NCBI GenBank assembly: GCA_018697195.1
Contig: CM031864.1
Span: 16,486,371-16,550,370 of the forward strand
Length of the DNA stretch: 64,000 bases
Source of the DNA: Certhia americana
Taxonomy: Eukaryota > Chordata > Aves > Passeriformes > Certhiidae
Direction of reading: 5' to 3'
A model generated the notes under the pieces. It saw nothing but the letters and a program-made list of their open reading frames with translations. It did not search any database and was not told the origin of the DNA. How positions within the stretch are numbered: the stretch's first letter is position 1; every line of letters begins with the position of its first letter. The position numbers and the translations under genes were made by a program. Positions 24,731 to 38,400 of the stretch are shown piece after piece.

Positions 24731-27700
24731 ATCCTCTTTTGTAATAATGACCATTGTCAGACTGCAATGTGATTATTTGTTTGGGAAACACTTTGTTTCT
24801 GGGTTACCTGTAGATCAAACATAACCATCTTTTGGGTTTAGTCCCTTGGGAGGGAAATCAAGAAAATATGCTTTTAAAAACATTGTTATACTTGACAGGA
24901 TTTACAGTTGCATGGTGTCTCTTCCTGTGCACCTCCTTCCATTGCCTGGCTCCAACAGCCAGCAAAATGGCCAGGAAAAAAGCCATTCCTGCTGGAGCAG
25001 CTCCCCCACTCTGGTTTCTGTGCTCTGCCAGGGCTTGGGGGGTATTCTGGGAGCCCTGCCAGCCCACACCAGGGGGACAGACTCCCCCTGTCATGTGCCT
25101 GCACTGCCAGGGAAATGGTGCTGTTAGACCTTGCATCTGACATACTCCCCTGTAAATCTGAGGAGATTTGGAGATTGCTCCAAAGGCAGTTGGGCTGCCT
25201 GCATTTGGTATAGGATGTTTTTTCCTCATTTCTGTTTCTTTAAGTTGTAAGGAATAATGTGTTTCAGTTTTGGTGTTTCATACCAAGACGGCACTGTCCT
25301 GCCAAGAGGGAGCAGGAATTATTTCTCTTTGGTGCTTTGGTCCCAGTGGAGGGAGGAGAGTGGTAAACACAGCAGCCTGAGTCAGCTTTGCCTTTGGATA
25401 AGGCCTGGCAGGGAGCTGGCATGGGGACATGCTGCCCCTGGAGCATAGTGGGCCTCACAGAAGAGTGGAAGGAGACTTCCTGACAGTGCCTGCTTTTACC
25501 TCCATGCTGTTCCTTTTGAAAATGTGGAGGGCTGGGAAAGCTGGTTCACTCCTCGCAGCATTGCTCCTTCCCACCAGCCCACTGGAGATACCATCTCAGG
25601 GCCACATCCAGTGGGATGGGAGCCATGGCACAGGTGTAACTGCCAAGGGGATCCATGTTGCAATGTGAGCTGCTGGTGAAGGTGTCACCCTGTCTATTGA
25701 GTGTGCTGGTAGTAGTAGATGTTCATGGCCTGAGGTAGGTGAGCCCTGAAAATCTCTTCCTGCACTTTGCTGAATATATGTGCTTGGGAGTGGGATTTAA
25801 CTGGAGCAGGTACTGTGCCCAGGGAACTGCCAGGGCACACCCCACCAGCAGCAATGTCCTCTCCTTGCTAGCAAGCAGCAGTGCTAGGGCCAGTGTGTCC
25901 TTCACTTCATGACAAATAGCTACTGGAAATTCCCTGTAGCCATGACAGTTTGTACATCTTCATATATTACATTTGAGAAATGCACTATATGCTTTGGTAA
26001 AAAAGTTGCACATCTGTCCTTTTTTCTCCTTTGGGTTGAACATGAAGCCCTGAAGATTCAGATGAATAACAGTTTCTGTTTTTTCTTGTTTTTCCTCTGT
26101 GACTGCCTCAGAAATACCCCTCCTACCAAGGGTGCAGGTCTCCCCCCACACCGCCTCCATGCCAATGAGGAGCAGGTGCTTGGGAGCAATAGTGCAGAGG
26201 CCAAGGCTGGGAACACTGCAGGGCTATGGATACAGGAGGGGGTCTGATGAGAGGGTGAGGACGAGCCCCTCAGTGTCTTCCCTGCTGGGGCAGTGGCAGG
26301 GCAGGGGCAGGTGTCTCACCAGCAGGGCAGCTCAGCACAGCAGCTCTCTGCAGGTCCACCTCCACCCACAGATGCCTGGCACATCAGGCTCAGCTCCTGA
26401 TTTCCCATCACAGGGGCTGCCCATCCTTGTGCTCTTTCTGTTACACTGGGTGCAGAGGACCTGAGGGACAAATCTAGGCTGGACCTGCCCTGTTCCCGCC
26501 AGGACTGAGAAGACTGGAGTGTCATGGGGGAACATGAGGTTGGCAGACATGCAGTGGATGGCAATGGCCCCACAGCTTCCACAGAAGGAAGCCCAGACCA
26601 GCATGAAGACCTCACTCCAGTCCTCTAGCTCCAGGCACATATTTGAAGGAACTTGTGCCAGCAGGGAAGTTGTTTTCAAAACTACAGTGCCATCAAGGAG
26701 TGAATTAATCATGAGCAGTGGGGTTTGATGGCTTTTGGTGAGGACCAGATTCTCAGGTACCACCATGGGGAGCACTGGCAAGGTGTGTGATCACAGGGGT
26801 GTGGAGTAAAAAACACCTGTGTTGCCAGCAAGCTCGAACCATTCCACTATCAAGAATGATTTTCTCCCATCCTCTCCCTTGCTGCCAAGCTCATGAAGAT
26901 GCACCTACAGCAGTGGGTATGGGGACCACATCCAGCAGAGTTCTTGTGACAAGGAGGCAGTGGCATGGACAGTGAGAATGATAATTGCAAGATGGTGCTT
27001 CCTTCCAAACCTCTCTCAATGGGCCAAATGGGACACGAGTAACCATGTCCCTTTACAATGCTGCAATTATACAAAAGGCAGATCTGAACAACTTTAGACA
27101 ACTGTAAGGTCCCCTAGAAACCTGGCAGAGGTGGCAAGGAAATTCAGGACTTCCAGATGCACCAAGAGCCCCACAGCACACAGAGATTTCAGCAAGGAGT
27201 CTCTTAGCAGTGCATGTGTTGCTGCTGGCCTGGTACGATATGCCGGAGCATAGGCTGACTTGATTTGTTGTGCTTTTATATTGCTGGAGTAAGAGGGCTA
27301 CTAAACTGTCTGTTAGAGGAATTTTGTCACAGGAATTTTATGAACTGTGGTAAATAAGTGTTGATGTTTTTCTGAATTAAACTTGAATTTAAATGTAACC
27401 CTTGTCTCTTGCCAGCTGGGGTCATGTGGCACTGTTGGACTGGCTTGTGGAGACTGCCTGCAGTTCTATTTATTTAGTAAAATATTTTGGCAAAGCTCTG
27501 GCATCCTGTTTCCTTGCTGTGAGCAGAGAGAAGAAAGTAGTTCAAGTAGCACAAAACTTCAGTACAGTCACAAGGTTACCCTTAGGATCAAGTTGTTGGC
27601 TACAACTAGGGGCTAGATGAGTTCAGAACAAGTTGCAAATGAAACCACAGCACAACATAATTCCCTCAGCAAAAAGTAACTTTGGGAAACTGAAGTGGAG

Positions 27701-29285
27701 GAGGAAATTCAGGCAGGATTAGTGCTTGGGAGACTTGTGACCTCATTTACCCATTTGTCCCTCTCCCAAGGCAAGTGCTCCTCTGCAGTGCAGGGGTGGA
27801 GAGTGAGAGGGACATCCTTTCTGTGGTTGGATGTCAGACAGCTGAAGTAGCAGAGCACTTCTCACTGGTGTTTTGAAGGTGATGCTACCCATAATGCAGT
27901 TTATATGCTCACTTGACTGCAGCATCTCTGTGCTGGATGCACAGCCTCAAAGGGACAGAAGTTTCTGTGTTCTTTAAATATAAGAAATCTATTGCTACAT
28001 CCTCACTGCAAGGTCTCAGTGTGCCACCTGTGTCATTGTGGAAACACTGACCCTTCTCACCACCAGCAGCAGCACATCAGAGCCCACATGTGTACTCTGC
28101 ATGGGGTAGGACATGGTAAATGAATCCCATCAGAGATGTGCTCTTAGATGGTGGCTAGGAAGCACAGCCTAACCTGTGGCTTCAATGAGCTGAAAGTTTC
28201 TACAGAGCCATGGGCCTGGACATTTTTTTCCAAACTGGAGAGGTTATCAGGGGCAGGAATCAGTAGAATAGACAAGAAAAGTAACTTGCTGAGCTGATGG
28301 AAATGGCTTTGCAAGGCCTGGCACTTGCACAGTGAAGGAACAACCAAGTGGTCCTGCCAGTTCAGGGCTGGATTGGCCAAGCAGGTAGGGCTGGTTCCTC
28401 CTGCCCAAGCAGCCCCTCCCAGGAGCTTGGCATGGACACCCTGATAAACTGCTGGAGGAGCTGCCGAGCACATGCTTTGCCTTTGCCAGCAAGTATTTCT
28501 GCAGAGGTTGTGAAAGTGGAGAGGTGCTGCTTCCAAACTGCTGATAGCATCCATTATCAGAAATCAGCTGCACAAGGGGCTCATCCCTGCTGGCACCAGT
28601 GTCCAGGCACCTTGAGCATCAATGATCCAGCTCTGCCACAGAACCTGTGCTGTTCACAGCTCCAGAGCTCCGATAATCTTTTCTCTCTAACCCACACTCT
28701 CCTGTGATCACCCAAGTACTTATAGTTGTTTTCTTCAGAGAAGTGGGGCTGCGACTTGGTGAGTTCAACTTAGGACCTCCAAGGAGCTTGAGCTTGTACC
28801 TGCTGCAAGTGGAGCTTTGCCATAAATCCTGCAAAGCAAAAGATTTTTTGGTGGGAAACATGTGAAAAGGACCTGAAGAGAAAATGTAGTGCTTATCAAG
28901 TATCTGAGAGGGGTAAATAAAACCTTGCATGCCTGGAAAAAAGTGAGGTGGTAACGCAGGGAGCTGCTGCATCTTGTGGGGTGTGATGATATCCAGGGTG
29001 AGGAGGGATGCTAGGATTCTGCTGGCCCTTATGCTCCAACGGCTCAGGGGTTACAGTGCTTTTTCAAAAACAGGGCTGCAGCAGCAAGGCAAACTCTTTG
29101 TAAGAGAATGTTCCCATGACAGAGTAAAGGCTTTTACAGTCATTGAAAAGAGGGCTGTGGCCTGGGGAGAGAGGGACCAGTGAAAAGGTGTTTGTTGAGA
29201 CTTGGATTTTTTTGGGGCTTGTGTTGACGCCAGAAGGGCTGGGGCTCTCCCTTAGCAGGAATGGGGAAATGGAGGAAACAGATGT

Positions 29286-29299
29286 GTTTCCATGGCAAT
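29286..29299 (+). promoter_or_regulatory. RFX X-box-like motif
   Basis: GTTTCCATGGCAAT matches 12 of 14 positions of the palindromic RFX site GTTRCCATGGYAAC. It is an isolated match in non-coding DNA, and binding is unproven. Confidence 0.25.
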
Positions 29300-32200
29300 G
29301 CAGGGAGCAGCTGCCACAGGCACAAGCCTCCTATTCTGCCACGTTCCAGGCACACTGAGAGCCCACATCGGGACAGTCAGCCCTGCATGCCCACAGCCAC
29401 CCTGTGACCCCACTGACCTGGACAATGGGGTGGCACAGGTGGCTGCAGCACCCACACCACCAGCCAGGCTCTCCCTGCTGCCCACCAGCACCAGGGTTGC
29501 CAGTAGGACACTTAGGGCTTTCATTAAAAATAAAACCCTTTGTTTCCTTCAATGTCTTTTTCTTCCCCTCAGCTTCACCACTCCAATTCCCCTTAGGCAG
29601 GCTTTAAGAGTCCTCATTCACAAGGGGGCAAGAGGTAAGTCAGGCTCTTTGGGGAAAGTTACATCTAAATATGAAAAAAGTGTCTGCTCAAAATTTGCAG
29701 ATTTCAGGGCTTATTGTCTCTGTGTCCCAGGTCTTGTGAAATATTTATTGATGTTCTTTTTCCAGAAAAAAAAATGTTGTCGGTCAGTAGATGACAGAAG
29801 TGGTGAGTTCCCAAAACTGGTCTTCCCCTTGTTCTCCTTGGACCCCAAGGCTGGAGCACAGGGCACTAAGAGTCCCCATGCATCATCCCACCAGAGAGGG
29901 CAACAAGCTCTAAAACAGCAGGAATGAGGATGTGTGACAGAGGGCAGATGAGGCCAATTGAGGTGCTCCCAGAGTCACTGATAGCTCTCCTCTTCATGCT
30001 GCAGGTGTGCTCAGTCCTGCAAGAAGAGGTCCTGACTGTCTTAGTACTCGGCCCAGGGCATTTTAAACAGGGATTAGAGGAAAAAAGAATAGTCACTGGA
30101 AAATCAGTAGGCTCCGGGGGTAGAATGTTTAGTGGTGCAATTAGGTCACTCTGCCTCAGATCCCTCATGTGGCACAGGCTGCTTCCTCCTCCTTCAGCTC
30201 CTTTCTGCATCCTTTGGCTGGAGTTGGAAGGTGGACAGCAACAACTGTGTGACACTCAATCCCAAGCAGCTTAAAGGAGGTGGGAAGTTCCTTACCTAAA
30301 TGACTTACAGCAGATACCACCATTCCTGGGTGTTCAAGGGTGCTTGATCCCAGTAGCTGTGTATAACCCTCTATACAGCACAGGACAGCTGAAAAATTTT
30401 TGCCAGGATTTTGGTATGTGCTGAGACACTGTCCAAACAAAAGTGAACAATGTCTCCCCAGATCAATCATTTATAATGTGTGTGGATGTTTTCTCTTGAC
30501 AGCAATACATTTAAGCCTTAGCCTTATCTAAATCTTGTTTAACCAGCTATCCAAGAAAGGTTTAAAAAGTAGCTGGAAACTGCATCTAAATCCATCCATT
30601 TGAGCTGTAGTTTCATCCAGCACTTGTTTAGAGAGATCTGCCTAATGTATGAGGGTGTTTTCCTTACACATTGCCTGCCTTGACATTTTTCCATTGGAGA
30701 TCACTCAGCTGTTGGGGATCTGTGATGATGATGATTTTGAAACAAGGCCAGCAAGGAATTCAGACAGAGTACAAACAAATGGCCCAAAGCTGCCTCTATG
30801 ACAAACATATTCCATTTTCACACCCTTTTTCTCTACAGCCTAGAAGGCCCATAACACTCCATAAGTACACATCTAAAGACACTTCAGGCCTCCAAGGGCA
30901 TCCCGTATAAAAACAGATCTCATTATAAGAAATGTTTCCAGTTTAGGAGACTTTAAAGTGAATTCCATTAATGTCATGCTTCTATGAGTCCTGCAGCTCT
31001 CTCAGTAGGTTTTGATCCCATCTTTCCATGTGCCTTGTATGCTCCAGTTGCCTTCCAAGGTAGCAAAACTGATTCCCTGTTTTTTAGTTACATGGTGTCC
31101 CCAAGCACTTGTTTTCAGGCCTTTAATGTATTATTTGCCATGGATGCACAGAAAATGCAATAGATGCCAGATTTATTATGTCTTATGGAGACACTGTGAA
31201 TTTTTTCCCATTGCAATCTTCACGAGGAAGTTTATTTATTCTGCAAAACTTCAAAGCATTCAAATTTAAACATTTTGCTTTCCCTTTTATGGCTGTGAAA
31301 AAGAGAGGTGAGACCTCAGAATGTGAGTCTCTTCCACAGTGTCACTGACAGGCAGCAGATACTACAGAGGCCAGGGGGAACTGGGAACACACCGAACAAG
31401 ATCTTACAAGGGTGAAGGGCAGGGTCTGAGGTGAGGAGCTCACTGAGCAGTGCTGCTGGTGGAGGCAGCAGGAGGTGAGAAGCCTCAGTGCTGGTTCGTG
31501 CAGCAGAGGACAGGCAATGTTCCCTCTCTGGGTTATGCTACTTTCTGTGGTGAAAAAAGTGGAATTTACTAGAGATGTTGCTGGGCACAGGCTTGGGGAA
31601 GTTTTTCTCTTTCCTTTGCTAGTTAACTCGTTAAGCACACGCTGAGCATGATACCAGCTATTGCCCTAGGACAGGTGCTGTGTCTGACACCCATGCCAGG
31701 CTGTCCCAGAATGTTCCTGCCAGGGCTCAAGCTATGTATGGAAGTTAGAGCCTGGTACCCAGCATGTCACTTGCTACCCTAAAACAGCCGCTCTGTGACT
31801 CTCTGGCATCTCCATCCCCACCTTTAGTGTGGGGGGAGCATTTAAAGAAGTTTGTCAAACTGACAAGAGGTGATGTAAAATATTGTGAGATCCTTAGGTG
31901 AAATAACCTATTATTGATGTGAATCTCATGGGACTTCCCTGAAAATCCTTCTGGCACTTTCATGTGAGTAATGCAGGGTTGTATGGAGCCAGCAGTGTTG
32001 GTAAGGGGGTTTTCCACTTTCCAGGTGAAATAGATGCTGATTTGATCCTGGTGACAGTTACATATACAGCAGACAGTAATTATTCTGTGTTTCTCCCAGG
32101 GGTTTATAGCTGAGTGAAGCTCCTGATCACTAAAGTAAGTAAAGCCAGGAGGTGACACTGCACTGCAGGAGACCTTGGCAGTGTAGATGCACCCTGTCAG

Positions 32201-32445
32201 TAATAGATGAGTTTTGTTTGCTTGCCTTTGGACTTGCTTCCTCTCCCCTCAGCCTCTGCTGCTGACATCCTGTCTGTGTCCAGCTCTTCACTGCCCGTGG
32301 AGCTGAGGGTTTGTGGCTGGATCCATGGGGTGGAAGGGCAGCAGCTGGTGGGGTCAGGGAAGGCAGAGCACAGCACTGAATGGGTTCCAAGGCAACAGGG
32401 CTATGTGGTTTTCTGGGGACATAGAGCCCAGGTCTTACCCTTTAG

Positions 32446-32471
32446 GATATCCCTGCCTGGACAGGGATATC
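32446..32471. repeat. Perfect 10-bp inverted repeat
   Basis: GATATCCCTG at 32446-32455 pairs with CAGGGATATC at 32462-32471 around the loop CCTGGA. No poly-U tail or gene context suggests a function. Confidence 0.8.
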
Positions 32472-35400
32472 ACAGCAACCCCAGCCCTGGGGTATGCCCC
32501 ACAAAGGGACCCAGCTGAAAATGGCAGTGCTGAAAGCCTGGGTAGAAAAGGAAGGAAGTTTTCCAGCTGTCTTGGTTTCTGTTCTTTCTTCAGAATTAAA
32601 ATCTGATGGTTATCTAGGAGAAGGTTTTGTCCTTGATATTGGTCCTCTTAAATCCTTCCCTTTTCCCCCTGCATTTGCTCTGAAAGATTTTTTGTTTCTT
32701 TACCCATTTCCCAAAACTTGTCCCTTTCCCTGTTCCCCAATCACTGAGGGGGGAAAAAACAAGTTCCTAAACACAAACCAACAACAACAAATTAAATAAA
32801 TAACTCAGACTTACAGGAAAAGCTTGTCTATTTTTGAACTTCCTCTGCCTAGCTTTATTTTTGACTCCTTCAATGCCCAGTGTCTCCTGCCACCCACCCA
32901 CCTCTGGGCTTGGGCACATTCACAGCAAAGCCGGAGCAGTGCAGAGTGGGAACCTGCAGGGACCCTCCTGGGGCATGCTAACCTTGCTGCCTCATTGGCT
33001 GGTCAAGCTTCTTCCTTAAGGGAGTGGGGAAAGGGAGGGGTTTGCTGTTTTTAAAAAGCAAAGGAATTACCTTGGCTAGCCAGGAAATTCTCATACTAGC
33101 TGGGTACAGAAGCAATAGCTCAAATTCTCACCAAATCAGAGTACCCAAAAAACTGTGCCATAAAAGCAGCCTGATATCACATCCCCTTAATGGGAGTGCT
33201 GATAACATAAAAATGAGCAACATGTAAAATAAGGAAATACTGTATTTCTCTGTCTGTTTGTAAGTGCTTACCTACATGGTTCTTTTTCCTGCTTTTGGCT
33301 CTTATTTTCTGCAAAACCAGTTTTTTAGGCAGGATTGTTGTGGCTCATTCAGTGAATGCCTCACTCCAGTTTGCTTTCTGCAGCTTTTTTGCACTTGGAT
33401 CCTCTGTTAATAAACAGCCTCTACTGTTTACCTCCCTGGGGGACTATGAGAGAGCCTGCAGTCAAAAGGGATTGAAAACATCATCTTTCCTCTGCCATTG
33501 AGCTGGAAAGAAAAGCCTCCTGAAAAGCCTGCAGGACAGAGTGTTTATAGGAATCTCAGCTCACATGGGGCCAGGAATAGCACAGGGATGAAATGATACA
33601 GAGGGAGACCAGGAACACAGGTGTCTGCTGCAGGAGGGGTTAGCCAGAGGGATGCCTTCTGCTCCAAAGGCTGCTGGAGACATATCATGCAGCCCCTCCT
33701 TTGTGCACAGAGAGGGGGAATTGTCTCTCAGCTGCCACAAGTGACTCATGTAGAAGGAAGAAGGTGGATCTAAAAACCAAACTACAAATCAGGACTAAAG
33801 GGTTGTACCTTCATCCTCCGTTACTATGCAGAAGAACACCAGAACTGAAAGGCAGATTTCTTTTTGTGAAACAAATGCAAACAACTGGAGGACTTCAAGT
33901 GCCTGATCTATTTATAATAAAACCAGTGGGAAGTTTAATTTGCTTATTTTCCTAACACTTAATAAAATAGCTGGCAAACAGAAGTGATAAAACCACTTAT
34001 GTTAAATTTTTTTTTGTTTTCACTTCTTCAACAAGCCTTTAACTGTAGTCTCTGCTCACCCTGGGATATCATCAAGGGAGACTGGAAATTTGGAGAGTTG
34101 AAAAATAAACACACAAGCTAAAACTCTGTGAACAAATATTTAATTACTTATTTCTTGGCATTAAAAGCCAATACCTCCAGTTCTTCCAAGATAACTTCAC
34201 ATCACTTTAACAAAGATTCAAAGAAATAAAAAAGGGAGGTTTCTTTAAAAGTGTAAGTCCTCCTCCACTGCAGTCAGCTAAGCTGTTGCCAGTGGAACCA
34301 TTCACTGTGGGAATTTCCATGAGGAAGCCCTGAAACAAGCTGAAACTGCTTGGTGAAGGTGACATTTTTGATGCATATCTACACTCATAGAAGCCTACAA
34401 ACCATTTCACAGTGCTTTTGAACAAGGCTGGGAAGAGAAGGATGCAGAGAATGTGTGGGTGGTATGTTCCTCTTTACATTTATTTTCAAAGTTCTTCCCT
34501 AATAAATTAAATTTTTAAAAAGTGTAGTCAAGGGTATCTGAGAGGTCCAGGAAGGCTGGTGGCCAGGCAGTGCAGGACAGGGAGCTGGTTTGAAGGTGGG
34601 CAGTGGAATACCTGCCATTACTTGCCTGGCTTTGGCAGCCCCAGGTTTCCCTGCAGGCAGCACAAGGGCAGCACTAGGGCAGCTGTGCCCAACCGAGCAC
34701 TTGCTGCAGTTCTCAGCTCAGGGAAAATCACATCTGGCAGAAAAATATGTGCATTTATTTATTTGTGTACACTTTAAATATATACAGGACCTTGAGCCTT
34801 AGAAGCAAGAAGGAGGGTGAGAAGGATTTAAAGAGCTGTGTTTCTATCATGCTTGTGAGTTGTGCACATATTTTCCTTCACAATATTTTCCTTTACAATA
34901 AGGTTTATAAAGAATGAGTGCCTTTGCACTAAAAGTGCTGAGGGTCATGGTGTTGCTTAGTGGAGAGGGCTGTAGGACCAGCTGTGTTGGTGCAGGTTAA
35001 ATCAGAAAGCCAAATTGGCAGGTGTGGGAGACAGGCCTAGGATATGTGCTGTGCTTCCCTGGAGCTGGGTACCAAGCTCTCTGTCCATGCAAACAGAGCC
35101 CTTTGTGCCTGGTGAGTGTTTTTGTGGAGGATGTAGATGTGCTCTCAGGATAAGCTCTGGGTCCCCATCCTATTCTAGAGTAATGTGTTCTATGTTCTTG
35201 CTGCAATCTCATCCCCCACCTGTGGATCCCAGCTCCCACTCATAGGTGCTTTCTTTGCTTTACTCCCTGCAGCTCCTGAGTCCCTGCTTCTGGCTACCTT
35301 CAGTGTAAGGGCTTTGACTTTCTATAGGAAGCTAGAGCAGAAAGTGGGGGATATAAGCTGCTCTAAGTGGCACTGCTGATGGGGAGAGTTGATGTCTCCT

Positions 35401-38400
35401 GGGCACTGAGTGCTCTGTGTGTGTGTGCTGCAGTGCTGGTGGGCACTGACTAAGAAAGGTGCATGTAACTGAGACTGAGCAGTCTCAAGGATATGCAGGG
35501 TATTCTGCTGAGGAGGTGAAGGGAGACTGATGGTGTGTCTGGGTTTTTGATTATTTTTTTCTGCTGTTTTTCATGTGCTGTGCTCCCTTAGGATGGTCTT
35601 CTCTGCTGAACTCTTTCAACCGTTGGTTCCCACAGTATTCAACATTTTTCTAATGTAAATTAGCTCCTTCTCAAAGTCTCCCTTGAACTGTAGAACTTGG
35701 GAAGTTCAGAGAAACACTGAAGCTGTGAGGGCAGGGAATTTTCAAAACCCTTATATAAATAGCTGATGATCAAATCCTTTCAAGTTATTTGTCCATATCC
35801 TCATTTTTCTCATTCACCTGACATTTACCCACACTCTATTGGTGAGGCAGTGGCTGGAAGAGGCATCTGGTCTGTGTCAGCTTTTATCTGCCTTTTTTCT
35901 TCCTACTGTGCCTCATTATGTATGCTTACTAATTCAATTCAGATTTGAAAAGAAATACATGAGAAATTAACTGGCAAGACTGCAGCAGCTGCAGGAACTC
36001 CATGGGAGAAGAAATCTATGAACTAATGGACTTAGTGGCAATGTAATACCTAGACATGACTGCAAATTGCTTCAGCACATGTGAGTCTGAAAACAGAGAG
36101 AGGATCCGAGAAAACGGAAGAAATGGAGTCAGAGGAAAAATATCTGTGAAGTGGCATTTTTCTTGCTCCTCTCAAGGCTGTAGATGTACTCAGAACACAG
36201 TAAGGCAGCTTGCAGAGCAGGCACAAGCAGGACAATACAGTAGGAGAAATCCTCAGTAGTGCAGTGGCAAAGTACATCACACTTGCTCACAGTGCCATGG
36301 GAGCTGCCACCAGGACTCAGGGCATGGTGCCAGTCATGTCCCAAATCCCTGGGAGCACCTGAGTGCTTGCACTCCCCATCTGCCTGTCCTGTGGAGCAGG
36401 AATATGGCTGAGAGGGGTTTGCCATGGCTGTCCTTTGCTTGGCACATGTGGGATGGTTGGGTCTGAGTAATTACACACTTTGAGCAGCCTTACTACGGAT
36501 ATAGAGACAGCTCCAAAAAAGCTCTCTGCCTAATTACAGACTTCAGGGCTTGATGTCAGGATTAAAACAGAGACACTTCCCCTAGAAGACCTGTCATACC
36601 CTCCCCAGTTTCTAAGAGTCCACCCCAGCCTTGGGGCACTGTGGAGCTGGGGTCATTGCACATCTTGTGTTGCAGCTGAGGGTTCCCACTGCCTTCTTTA
36701 ATTTTTGTTTTGGTGGGGTTTTGTTTTGGTTTTGAGTCAAGTGTCAAAAATATTCCCTAGCACTGGGGAGCCACATTTATATTTTTTAAGACTGAATTTG
36801 TCTCACCTCAGTGTTTAGGGCAGTTTCCTGAGAGAACTGTGCTCACACAGACTTCCTGCGTCTTGCTGGTAGCTGGTTCGACCAGGTGGGACTCCCAGCC
36901 TGCCCTCAAGCCAGGAGATGGACTGGGAAAATGCCACAGAGGGATGCTAGGCACAGCACAAGTGACATCAGCCAGCACACAGAAAGCCAGGTTAAGGTTA
37001 CAGGTTCTGTGCTGAAGTTCTGCCCATAATGGGGAGAGTTCTTCAGCTGATACAAATGCCACTCTCTTCAACCAGAGTTTGCATTTGGACAAAATGGAAG
37101 AAACAGGTACCCACAGACTATTGGGGTATGGTTCCAGTGCCCAGAACCACTGTACAAAATGCTGTCAGCATAAGGTAAAGAGACTCCTTAAATAACTTGG
37201 CTGAAATCTGCCCTAGATCAGCAATTCTTACAGTAGCGCTGTGCTGTAAGGCCTCTACGAATTGTTCTTTTTATCTTGCTGATTATAATAGCAACAGCAA
37301 AGTTTTTCTTGGTGTGTTGTGTTTTTCTTTCTTAGGAAATAAAAAGAAAGATGGACCAGTATTCTGCAGGCACTGTGGAGATAAGCTTGTGTCCTTGTCC
37401 ACAAAATGAAATCTCTTCTGGTTTTTTTACCCTTTTCCTGGGGTGCTTGCCTGGCTCAGCTGGTGAAGTCCAGCATGATGAACTCCAACCCTATGTGACA
37501 GACTTGTCAGGAGGTGAGGCAGTGGGGGCTAAGCATGGGGAAACTCTTTTCCTGACTGATGTACTGAAACAGGAGTCCTGGCATGGAAGCCATGGTGGCA
37601 TGAGGATTACAGCTCCTGGAAACCAGCTGGCTTCCAGAGCTGTGGTGAGGAGCCACCATCCCCATAGCCCACAGGGCATTTCCATGGTGTCAGCATGGTC
37701 CAGGACAGCCCTGCCATTCCCTCCTCTCCCTGCAGGTTTGGGACAAGTGTCTGGGGGCAATGGTGTAAGTACAGAGGCAACTGGGGCCCAGCCAGAGTCT
37801 GTTTAAATGACCCAAATGTCCCAGGCAATCCCAAAACTTGCCAGGTGCTCTGTCTTGCACTGGGAACTAGAATACAGGAAGCTGCAGAGGTTTTTAGACC
37901 TCTACCACCATCCTTACCTTTCCATTCACCCCTTGTACTGGGTTTGCTGATGGTACAGCAAAGGGGTTGCTAGCATTGCCAGCACTGTGCAGTTATCTAC
38001 AGCTGTAAAATTAGGTCAAATGCTTTGAGTGTTATTACAGAAGGTCAGACCCATTTTACAGTGACTTTGGAATATCCACAGAGAGGGATATTTGGATTCC
38101 AGTTGTCAATATGGGGACACAGATAGCACAGCAGGAGCAGAACAGATGTTCATGAGTCTTTAAACAATAGAAAAAAGAATTTAAAACAGACTTCTTAGAA
38201 TATAACTTGAAAAACAGGTGAGTAGAAAAAAAAAAAAAAAAAAGAAAACAAATGCAAATAATTTCAGGTTTCCAGTTCTTTAAAAATTATAATGGTTCAG
38301 GTATGTGATGAGCAGCTGCTTTCTCTGAAAAGCAGGCAAAATATTAAATTAGAGAAAAAGGAGAATGTATGTACATATGTATGCACTTTGAAAGCTTCCT

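Larger units (their letters stand above)
20907..24750 (+). other. LRRC8C: LRRC8C 3' UTR, long form (presumed)
   Basis: AT-rich sequence with no coding potential that runs from the stop codon to a distal cluster of poly(A) signals. A length near 3.8 kb fits the long 3' UTR that I recall for mammalian LRRC8C, though I could not check this. It contains several ATTTA-type words. The exact end is inferred. Confidence 0.5.

Noticed and set aside
26825..26840. Possible tRNA T-arm (GCTCGAACC)
   Set aside because: No matching acceptor stem, D-arm or anticodon arm at the right spacing on either strand.
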